A stretch of 39,553 nucleotides of DNA, taken from positions 1 to 39,553 of the forward strand of contig JAAYSE010000034.1 of assembly GCA_012524135.1 (NCBI GenBank), in the 5' to 3' direction. The stretch comes from Candidatus Epulonipiscium sp. GTDB taxonomy: Bacteria; Bacillota; Clostridia; Lachnospirales; JAAYNZ01. The notes under the pieces were generated by a model that worked only from the letters and a program-made list of their open reading frames with translations, did no database searches and was not told the DNA's origin. Each line of letters opens with the position of its first letter. The stretch's first letter is position 1. Positions 32,927-39,553 of this stretch are shown here, one piece after another. A program made the translations under genes and the position numbers.

Positions 32927-35236
32927 CTATAATCCACTATTTTTTCTAATTTCTTTTCTATATTTCCCCGGCGTAATTCCTTCTAACTTTTTAAAATATC
33001 GAATAAAATTTTGAGAATTGTTGTAACGTAACTTTTTTGCAATTTCTTGCACAGTTAAATCCGTTTCCTTCAACCATTGTTTAGCAATTTTTAAACGATA
33101 TTGTGCAACATATTCACTAAAACTAGTATTCATTTCCTTACGCATTATCTTCCAAATATAGCTTGGATGATAATGAAGACGAGCAGCACATTCCTCTAAA
33201 GTTAAATCTGCTTCATATTCTTCTTTAATAATACGAAGTACATCATCTAAAATTTGCTTATGAGTATTTTCACTTCTAGCTTCTCGAATAGAAATAATCG
33301 GATTAATAACTTCTTCTTTAAACCAAATTTTCATATCGTCGGCATTGATTAGTTTATTCACTTCTTCAAAAATATTATGCTTATCTTCAAATAAACTATT
33401 GATAGATTCTCCCGAATCTTGTAAAACACCAAGAATTTCTATAAGTAATCTTGTAAAACATACTTGATATTCATTAAACGTAAGTTGTTCTTTTACAATT
33501 TCATCTACCAATTGATCTAATAATTTTTCTGACTGTTCCCTATCTTCCATATTGATCGCTTGTATTAAATCATTAGCCATTGTCTTAGGATAGGCTTGCC
33601 TAATATATTGTCCTGGCTGTACTTCATGAAAAAATAAAATCACTTCTTCACCTAATCCAATTCTACAACGAAGAGCTTCTAAGCTTTCTTTATAAGCTAT
33701 CTGTGTATGAATAAGATTTTGAAAAGGTCGACTAATACCAATACTAATAATAATATTTAATCTTTCCTTTATTATGATTTGAATTTTTTTAGCGAAATTA
33801 TAAACTTCTTGATTTATTATTTCTTCTTCCTCATTATATCCTTTAACTAAAACTGTCTGAACTCGATTTGTAAATACTGGTTTTAAAAAAATTTGATCTC
33901 CTATTACTTTCTCTGCAATACGGTGAATTCCTAACATAATCATATCTTTTCGAGATGCTAATTCTTCTTTTTGAATTGTACTATCTATTTCAACTGTCAT
34001 AACTACTACTTTATTCCAGTCAACAGCTTCGCCTAATGACTTTAATTTTTCTTGTATCTCTTTTTCTTGTATTTCCCCTTGAATCAAACGAATTAAAAAT
34101 AATTCTTCTACCTGATGTAGTTGTAACTTAATTTGTTCTTGCATCGCATTTTTTGTTGTAATAATAGTATTTATACCTTCTCCTATATATTTCATTTCAT
34201 TTTCTACACTACCATTGTTACTATTAGTAATTTCATTTTTTACACTATTGTAAATATTTTTAACAGGCTTATAAATCATCTTATTACTGCCAAATACTGA
34301 AATACATAAAGATAATCCCATTAATCCTAAACATAATAAAAAAGTCATCAAGGCAATTACTCTAGAGTCTTTTGTAATTTGATGAATTGAATAAATAGAA
34401 ATATAAGTCCAACCATTATAATCAGATGTAGTATAATTAATACCGACTTTTTGTCCATCTATTATTGTTTTTAAAAAGCCTTGCGTTTTATTTAAATCCC
34501 TCATCTTTTTTTTAAAAGAATACTCTGTAAAATAATCACCTATAACAGAGGAATTATCATCATATAAAATTCGATTATTTTCATCAAGAATTAAAAATCT
34601 TTCACCTTTTCTTTCTGATCGAATAATTTTGTCAAATTGATATTGAGATAAACTAACAATAACTCCCGCTTTAGGATGTACTTGATTAAAAGGAAATCGA
34701 ATAACCATAGCGATATTTTCAATATTATTACTATTATTCTCTTGATCTTGATTACTCTGTGAATCCACATAAGTCCAATAAATATTATAGGGAACATTAA
34801 TCATATCAATTAATTGTTTTTTATTTGTTAAATTATCTAATTCTCCTGCACTTTCATTACTAATAAACCACCCTTTGTCTTGATTAATTAAGTACGCATT
34901 TTTAACCGTAGTATGAATGTTCATTAATCCTTGTAATTGTTTTTGTACGTATAAAATAGAATCTATATCTTGATAATTTAATGGCTTATCAATAATACTC
35001 GTTGTTTCTTGAGAATAAGCAAAAAGAGTATAATAATTATGAATAAACTTTAAATTTTCTTCCACTGTCATTTGAATTTGATCAAGCACTTGTAAATTAC
35101 TTTTATTTACCTTCGCTTGAATCATATTTGACGATTTCCAAATAGAAAATATTCCAAGAACTAATACAGGTAATGTACTAAGCAAAACATAAAATGCAAT
35201 CAATCTTCTGAAATAAGTTGAATTCCTATTTTTCAT
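32927..35236 (-). CDS. Membrane-bound AraC-family regulator, YesS/YtdP-like
   Basis: 769 residues. A membrane helix (about 11-34), an extracellular Cache-like sensor region (about 35-290), a second helix (about 295-320), a cytosolic linker with a degenerate GGDEF-like middle part, and a C-terminal AraC double helix-turn-helix in the last 100 residues (LTLEECAARLHYHPSYIWK; LTVQEIAKKLRYNNSQNFIR) are visible. This is the architecture of B. subtilis YesS and YtdP. It probably senses pectin fragments outside the cell and activates this operon directly. The start at 35236 has GGGGGTC in the proper place. The longer reading would need a GTG start and a 30-residue lead inside the preceding hairpin. 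Confidence 0.92.
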   Translation of the reverse strand: MKNRNSTYFRRLIAFYVLLSTLPVLVLGIFSIWKSSNMIQAKVNKSNLQVLDQIQMTVEENLKFIHNYYTLFAYSQETTSIIDKPLNYQDIDSILYVQKQLQGLMNIHTTVKNAYLINQDKGWFISNESAGELDNLTNKKQLIDMINVPYNIYWTYVDSQSNQDQENNSNNIENIAMVIRFPFNQVHPKAGVIVSLSQYQFDKIIRSERKGERFLILDENNRILYDDNSSVIGDYFTEYSFKKKMRDLNKTQGFLKTIIDGQKVGINYTTSDYNGWTYISIYSIHQITKDSRVIALMTFLLCLGLMGLSLCISVFGSNKMIYKPVKNIYNSVKNEITNSNNGSVENEMKYIGEGINTIITTKNAMQEQIKLQLHQVEELFLIRLIQGEIQEKEIQEKLKSLGEAVDWNKVVVMTVEIDSTIQKEELASRKDMIMLGIHRIAEKVIGDQIFLKPVFTNRVQTVLVKGYNEEEEIINQEVYNFAKKIQIIIKERLNIIISIGISRPFQNLIHTQIAYKESLEALRCRIGLGEEVILFFHEVQPGQYIRQAYPKTMANDLIQAINMEDREQSEKLLDQLVDEIVKEQLTFNEYQVCFTRLLIEILGVLQDSGESINSLFEDKHNIFEEVNKLINADDMKIWFKEEVINPIISIREARSENTHKQILDDVLRIIKEEYEADLTLEECAARLHYHPSYIWKIMRKEMNTSFSEYVAQYRLKIAKQWLKETDLTVQEIAKKLRYNNSQNFIRYFKKLEGITPGKYRKEIRKNSGL

Positions 35237-35297
35237 ATTGACCCCCATCTCTGATCCTGTTAAACTAAAAATAATACTAATTTTTCTACCATTATTT

Positions 35298-35337
35298 AAA
35301 AAGACTATATATTTTATACAAAACACATAGTCTTTTT
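35298..35337 (-). terminator. Intra-operon hairpin between binding protein and regulator
   Basis: Perfect 11-base arms AAAAAGACTAT and ATAGTCTTTTT with an 18-base loop; the minus strand ends in CTTTTT. It lies about 55 bases after the first binding-protein stop and 60 before the regulator start. It probably acts as a partial terminator that keeps binding-protein and transporter mRNA more abundant than regulator mRNA. Confidence 0.65.
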
Positions 35338-35393
35338 AAGTTAATAGTATCCTTTTTAGACTAAATCGTCAATGGGTATCTTGCATGTATGGC

Positions 35394-36914
35394 TTATTTT
35401 ATTGCTTCGTATGCTTTATTAAATTCATTTACAATCTCTTGTCCTCCCTGGGCATACCATCGATCTACAATTTCTTGAAAACCCTTTTCATCAATTTGTC
35501 CTACAATAAATTGAACTCGTGCATCACTAATAAGTTGTTCTAACTGAGAACCTTTTTCTGCATATGTATCTGATGTTAAAGGTTCTGCTGGATTTGCAAC
35601 CACATATTCTATATTTTCTTTTTGTACTTCAAAAGCACGTTCTTGAATTGGTTTTTGTTCCATGGGATAAAGCTTATCTACTACATTAGTCATAAATTGA
35701 TTTAATCCTTCTCGTGGATCAGAATCAAATTTCATCGTTACAACTTCATGTTTATCATTAAAATTATAATGAACTCCTTCTACCCCATAATTTAATAAAT
35801 TTTGACCTTCTTCTGTATTTAAAATATCTAAAAATTGAAGAGCATCTCGCATATCTTCTTCTTTAGGAGCACCGTTTTTAGAGATAGCTACAAAACCTGA
35901 ATGACCAGATGTAGGTAAAACTCTTTTTCCGTGTGGTCCTTCTACCATACCCATAACCCATACATTATCTTCAATTCCCTTTTCATCAATAAAATAGTTT
36001 TGAAAACGATTGGCTTGATCGCTAACATCAATATATACTCCAGACTTTCCATTTTTAAAATCCATTTGCCAATCTGATGTTTCCATAGCTGGAAAGTCTT
36101 TGTTAATCAATCCTTCTTCATATAATTTTTTTGCAAACTTCATCGATTCGATGTAACCTTCTGTAACAAATTCTGGTTCTAATTTCCCATCTTCTCCAAC
36201 TCCCCATACATTATGACCACCAAAAGCTACATTTAGTTGATCTAAAGGTCCAGACCACTTACACCATGTCATACCATACGTATCATCTTTTCCATTTTGA
36301 TCTGGATCATTATAAGTAAAAGCATAAAGCATATTATATAAATCATCCATCGTTTTTGGTTCTTCCATACCTACATTTTCTAACCAATCTTTACGATAAG
36401 AAATACCATTTCTCCCCAAAGGCCTTGCTCTATATATTCCATAAATACGTCCATCAATTGAAATATTATTCATCACTACTTCATTAGCTTCAGCTAAATT
36501 AGGATAATTTTTATATTCATCTGTAATATCCCAAAAAGCCCCTACGCGAGCATTATTAATAAAACTTGCTGTTTTTCCAGTTAATACAACTAAAGTTGGA
36601 AGGTTTCCCGCTGCCATTCTTGTATTTAATTGATCTTCATAACTAGAGTTTAATAAATAATCAATCTTAATATCATATCCCGTTAATTCCTCTAATGCCC
36701 GAAAAGTAGGTTCATCTTCATCTGCCGGAGTTCCTGTAAAAGTAATAGATAAAATACTAATTTCTTTCTTTTTTTCTTCCTTTGTAAGGCTAACATTATC
36801 TGAACTACTTACAGCATCTGTACTTTGATCTCCATTATCTCCACAAGCAACTAATACAGATACAACTAATACTAAAACAAATAAAAAACTTAAAACTTTA
36901 CATTTTTTTTTCAT
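35394..36914 (-). CDS. LplA-like sugar-binding lipoprotein
   Basis: 506 residues. A signal peptide ends at VLVAC with the lipidated Cys at 24, followed by a Ser/Asp-rich linker and a periplasmic-binding-protein fold tethered outside the cell membrane. The DPDQNGKDDTYG loop (about 203-214) is a DxDxNGxxD calcium-type site found in this lipoprotein group. The start is the ATG six bases after GGGGAG; two earlier in-frame ATGs overlap or precede that site. It lies 54 bases behind the LplC-like permease, so it is the main binding protein of the transporter, probably for rhamnogalacturonan oligomers. Confidence 0.93.
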   Translation of the reverse strand: MKKKCKVLSFLFVLVLVVSVLVACGDNGDQSTDAVSSSDNVSLTKEEKKKEISILSITFTGTPADEDEPTFRALEELTGYDIKIDYLLNSSYEDQLNTRMAAGNLPTLVVLTGKTASFINNARVGAFWDITDEYKNYPNLAEANEVVMNNISIDGRIYGIYRARPLGRNGISYRKDWLENVGMEEPKTMDDLYNMLYAFTYNDPDQNGKDDTYGMTWCKWSGPLDQLNVAFGGHNVWGVGEDGKLEPEFVTEGYIESMKFAKKLYEEGLINKDFPAMETSDWQMDFKNGKSGVYIDVSDQANRFQNYFIDEKGIEDNVWVMGMVEGPHGKRVLPTSGHSGFVAISKNGAPKEEDMRDALQFLDILNTEEGQNLLNYGVEGVHYNFNDKHEVVTMKFDSDPREGLNQFMTNVVDKLYPMEQKPIQERAFEVQKENIEYVVANPAEPLTSDTYAEKGSQLEQLISDARVQFIVGQIDEKGFQEIVDRWYAQGGQEIVNEFNKAYEAIK

Positions 36915-36968
36915 TTTCATCTCCCCTTCATTTTTAAACATTTCTATTGTAACTTTTAAATTACAATC

Positions 36969-37850
36969 TTAACCTTTAACAGCTCCAATCATAACACCTT
37001 TTGTAAAATGCTTTTGCAAAAATGGATATACAATTAATATAGGCAAAGTACCAAAAACAATAACAGCATTACGTACACTTTCTGCAGGTGGCCTTACATA
37101 TTCTTGATCAAAACTTGCACCATCGATATTTCCTGAAGCCAAAAGAACAATTTGTCGTAACATAATTTGTAAAGGCCATTTTTTATTATCACTAATATAA
37201 AGCAAAGAAGAACGATAATTATTCCAATATCCTACTGCGTAAAATAAAGAAAAAGTAGCAATAACCGGCATCGATAATGGAAGGATAATTCTCACAAATA
37301 TACCTATAGTACTACAACCATCTACTTTTGCCGAATCTTCCATTTCTTGTGGTATTTCCTGAAAAAAATTTTTAACAATAATCAAATTCCACGTACTTAA
37401 GGCGCCAGGTAAAATAAGTGCCCAATAAGTATTTAATAATTTCAAGCCCTTAATAACTAAGAAAGTTGGAATCATTCCTCCTCCAAATACTAACGTAAAA
37501 GTAATTAATGACAGTAAAACATTTCTACCAACAAGATTTTTTTTAGATAAAGGATAGGCCATAGTTAAAGTAAAAAACATAGCAATGAATGTTCCTACCA
37601 ACGTCACAAATACAGAAATCAAAAAAGCCCTCGGTAAAGCTTGTGAAGAAAAAATATACTTATAAGCTTCAAACTGAAAAACGGACGGAATGATAAAAAA
37701 AGGTTTTTCTACAATTTCTGCTTCTGTTGCAAATGAACAACCAATAACATATAAAAACGGTACTATGGTTGCAATAGAAAAAGCTGCTAAAAAAATCACA
37801 TTAAATACATCAAAAAATCTAGATAACCAAGTATCATTTCTATTATTCAT
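36969..37850 (-). CDS. Sugar ABC transporter permease, LplC-like
   Basis: 293 residues with about six membrane helices. The EAA loop that contacts the ATPase is visible as EMEDSAKVDGCSTIGIFVRI (about 176-195). The C-terminus QKHFTKGVMIGAVKG is typical of the LplC/YtcP/CarB2 group of the MalFG family. It follows the LplB-like gene by 25 bases. The transporter has no ATPase gene in the window, so a shared MsmX-type ATPase encoded elsewhere is expected. Confidence 0.95.
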   Translation of the reverse strand: MNNRNDTWLSRFFDVFNVIFLAAFSIATIVPFLYVIGCSFATEAEIVEKPFFIIPSVFQFEAYKYIFSSQALPRAFLISVFVTLVGTFIAMFFTLTMAYPLSKKNLVGRNVLLSLITFTLVFGGGMIPTFLVIKGLKLLNTYWALILPGALSTWNLIIVKNFFQEIPQEMEDSAKVDGCSTIGIFVRIILPLSMPVIATFSLFYAVGYWNNYRSSLLYISDNKKWPLQIMLRQIVLLASGNIDGASFDQEYVRPPAESVRNAVIVFGTLPILIVYPFLQKHFTKGVMIGAVKG

Positions 37851-37875
37851 TTATATCACCACTTTCTCGTTATTT

Positions 37876-38847
37876 TCAAAAGATTCCTGAATCACCCACT
37901 CTTTTAGCAAGTTTATTTGCTGAAAAAATTAAAATAATTCCTATTAACGATTTAAACAAACCAACGGCAGTTGAATAACTAAATGCTCCTCTCGTAATCC
38001 CCATAATATAAACATAAGTATCAAAAACTTCTGAAACACTACGATTTAATGAATTACTCATAAGAAATATTTGATCAAATCCATTATCTAAAACACTTCC
38101 CATACGTAAAATTAACAATACTACTATCGTACTTCTAATAGAAGGTAACGTAATATGCCATAACTGTTTAAAGCGACTCGCTCCATCTACAATAGCAGCT
38201 TCATATTGCTCCATATCCACACCAGCCATGGCTGCCAAAAATATAATAGTTCCCCATCCTGTTTCTTTCCATATGGTTTGACCAATAATCATAGGCCTAA
38301 AACTCTCTATATTGGTAAGAAAAGGAATCCCATTTCTTCCCATTGATAAAAAAACTCTATTTACAACACCCGTAGAATTAAACAATGTAAATGTTAAACT
38401 AGCTACTATAACCCATGATAAAAAATGAGGTACATAAATTAAAGTTTGAATAGTTCTTTTATACCATTGTTTTCTAATTTCATTTAACATAAGTGCTAAA
38501 ATAATTGGTGCCGGAAAAGAAAAAATAATACTATAAAAAGAAATTGATAATGTATTTACAAATAATCTTTTAAAATCAGGATTAGTAAAAAAATCAATAA
38601 AATGTTTGCATCCTACCCAAGGACTTTTCCAAAAACCAAGATAGGGATTATAATCCTGAAAAGCAATTAGTATTCCCCACATCGGTGCATATTTAAAAAC
38701 AATAAAATGTAAAATTCCTGGAATTAAAAGAATATAAAGCCATGGATCTTTTTTGATTGTTTTAAAAATAGATTGCCTTTTTATTTTTGAAGATTGTTTT
38801 TTTACATTTTCCTTTTTATATTGAATATGTTGATTAGGCAATGTCAT
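37876..38847 (-). CDS. Sugar ABC transporter permease, LplB-like
   Basis: 323 residues. A basic cytosolic N-terminus (about 1-33) precedes six membrane helices; the opening KDPWLYILLIPGILHFIVFK is typical of LplB/YteP-type permeases. The EAA loop is YEAAIVDGASRFKQLWHITL. It partners the LplC-like permease and is the first gene of the pectin operon. The start is uncertain: AAAAGGAGG is only one base from the ATG (MTLPNQ), but seven bases from the in-frame TTG at codon 3, which may be the real initiator. Confidence 0.95.
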   Translation of the reverse strand: MTLPNQHIQYKKENVKKQSSKIKRQSIFKTIKKDPWLYILLIPGILHFIVFKYAPMWGILIAFQDYNPYLGFWKSPWVGCKHFIDFFTNPDFKRLFVNTLSISFYSIIFSFPAPIILALMLNEIRKQWYKRTIQTLIYVPHFLSWVIVASLTFTLFNSTGVVNRVFLSMGRNGIPFLTNIESFRPMIIGQTIWKETGWGTIIFLAAMAGVDMEQYEAAIVDGASRFKQLWHITLPSIRSTIVVLLILRMGSVLDNGFDQIFLMSNSLNRSVSEVFDTYVYIMGITRGAFSYSTAVGLFKSLIGIILIFSANKLAKRVGDSGIF

Positions 38848-38899
38848 ACCTCCTTTTCCTTTTTATTTTTTAAGAATTACAACCATACGGTGTATCTAC

Positions 38900-38928
38900 A
38901 TTGTAACTTTCTACTTTGTAAACTTCAA
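38900..38928 (-). promoter_or_regulatory. Promoter of the pectin-utilisation operon
   Basis: On the minus strand TTGAAG (38923-38928) and TACAAT (38900-38905) are separated by exactly 17 bases, about 50 bases before the LplB-like gene. The imperfect -35 fits an activator-dependent promoter. Confidence 0.65.
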
Positions 38929-38956
38929 TAATCATGTATTAGACATCTATTTGTTT

Positions 38957-38975
38957 TTTGTGTATAATTCACAAA
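38957..38975. promoter_or_regulatory. Inverted repeat TTTGTG-N7-CACAAA upstream of the operon promoter
   Basis: The repeat lies about 30 bases upstream of the -35, the usual place for an activator site. One half (TTCACAAATAA on the plus strand) recurs exactly at 27972-27982, before the GH42 gene. It could be the site of the AraC-type regulator. The spacing is one base short of a Rex or CRP site. Confidence 0.4.
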
Positions 38976-39112
38976 TAATCATCTTATAGACTTTACTAAT
39001 GTTTTCTTTATTATGATTATTTATCAATGAATTTCAAAAGAAGTACATTTTTTAATATGCCAAGTCTGTATCTACTAGTATTGTAAATAATTTTTACTAC
39101 CAATCGAATTAC

Positions 39113-39155
39113 TAAAAAGCCTCTGTTACTTATTATAGGTAACAGAGGCTTTTTA
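39113..39155. terminator. Bidirectional terminator after the exonuclease gene
   Basis: Perfect arms TAAAAAGCCTCTGTTAC and GTAACAGAGGCTTTTTA with a nine-base loop. It follows the exonuclease stop by about 50 bases on the minus strand and insulates the pectin operon. Confidence 0.92.
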
Positions 39156-39208
39156 ACATTAATTAAATTAACCATAGTTCATTCTTTTAAAAGAACTATT
39201 ATCTACAC

Positions 39209-39553
39209 TTATTGTGCTTTACGTATTTCTTTTAATAGCTGATCAATAAAACGACTTGCTTCGGATTTTGTTAAATGATCTAATTCTATTTCTTTTTTTT
39301 GCATGCGTAACAAACTTTTTAGATAATTTTTTTGTTTTATTGTAATTGGTTCTTGTTTTTTTGGTTTCCACATCATAGGTTTGGGTATAAATTCTTCTGG
39401 ATAAAGATTATAAAATTCTTTTTTTAGATTTAAAAACACTTCATATGTTGCTTTTGCGTCATCATAAGCACGATGGGCATTCTCTAAATCAATATGATAA
39501 TAATCACAAACAGATCCTAAACTTCGACTAGGCAAATGCTTAAGAAACTTACG
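39209..39553 (-). CDS. DnaQ-like 3'-5' exonuclease, C-terminal part (cut by window edge)
   Basis: The frame stays open to the right window edge, so only the last 114 residues are visible. LENAHRAYDDAKATYEVF is the third exonuclease motif (HxAxxD) of DnaQ/DEDDh enzymes such as the DNA polymerase III epsilon subunit. The catalytic DxE motif would lie outside the window. A short helical tail follows (TIKQKNYLKSLL...LTKSEASRFIDQLLKEI), a domain often appended to stand-alone exonucleases in clostridia. An internal TTG could be misread as a start but the sequence before it is in frame and fits the family. Confidence 0.88.
   Translation of the reverse strand, partial: RKFLKHLPSRSLGSVCDYYHIDLENAHRAYDDAKATYEVFLNLKKEFYNLYPEEFIPKPMMWKPKKQEPITIKQKNYLKSLLRMQKKEIELDHLTKSEASRFIDQLLKEIRKAQ

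Larger units (their letters stand above)
38848..39208. other. Intergenic region upstream of the pectin operon
   Basis: About 360 bases without a gene. It contains the operon promoter, an inverted repeat upstream of it, and the terminator of the exonuclease gene. No ORF of convincing size and no clear CcpA cre site were seen. Confidence 0.7.

Noticed and set aside
38957-38975. Rex- or CRP-type operator reading of TTTGTG-N7-CACAAA
   Set aside because: Both factors need an eight-base centre between the TGTG and CACA cores; here it is seven, and no redox or cAMP-linked gene is nearby.
39174-39199. Small inverted repeat ATAGTTC/GAACTAT after the exonuclease stop
   Set aside because: Seven-base arms without a T run; the strong hairpin just downstream explains termination.

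Overview
The window is very AT-rich, with AGGAGG-type ribosome binding sites, tight mostly minus-strand gene strings, a T-box riboswitch and lipoprotein-dependent sugar ABC transport. This points to a low-GC Firmicute, most likely an anaerobic clostridium of the Lachnospirales type. That placement rests on gene content recalled from memory, not on a marker-gene tree. I saw no tRNA, rRNA, CRISPR array, insertion sequence or phage gene.

Region 1 (1-2002, minus): a 50-codon ORF is joined TAG-ATG to a membrane-spanning zinc-ribbon/TPR/coiled-coil protein, with a terminator at the window edge. Region 2 (2003-5229, minus): a valine-specific T-box (GUA specifier) with its own promoter controls a 79-residue two-helix membrane protein followed by valS.

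Region 3 (5226-20678, minus) is the most remarkable part. It is an apparent nine-gene operon with four Hsp70-type proteins: a plain lidless Hsp70, a lidless Hsp70 with an N-terminal tail, a degenerate partner with the same tail but ruined ATP motifs, and an Hsp70 whose lid is replaced by a von Willebrand A (VWA) domain. With them are a giant coiled-coil protein ending in a GrpE-like beta domain, a split DUF5717-like pair (beta-domain protein plus helical-repeat protein), a TPR protein and a membrane-anchored coiled-coil protein. There is no J-domain protein and no CIRCE element. I read it as a dedicated multi-Hsp70 machine, perhaps membrane-linked, of unknown client.

Region 4 (20882-22823, plus): an isochorismatase-family hydrolase and a CobD/HisC-like PLP enzyme, each followed by a terminator.

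Region 5 (22794-38928, minus): a pectin (rhamnogalacturonan I) utilisation operon. It encodes two LplB/LplC-like permeases, two paralogous lipoprotein binding proteins flanking a YesS/YtdP-like membrane AraC regulator, a PL26/YetA-like exolyase, a YesU-like DUF1961 protein, a GH42 beta-galactosidase, a GH106-like glycosidase and an ASRT-family small-molecule-binding protein. It looks like a remix of the Bacillus subtilis yes and lpl/yetA loci. The transporter ATPase and an unsaturated-uronyl hydrolase are not in the window. Region 6 (39113-39553): the 3' end of a DnaQ-like exonuclease gene, cut by the window edge, with its terminator.
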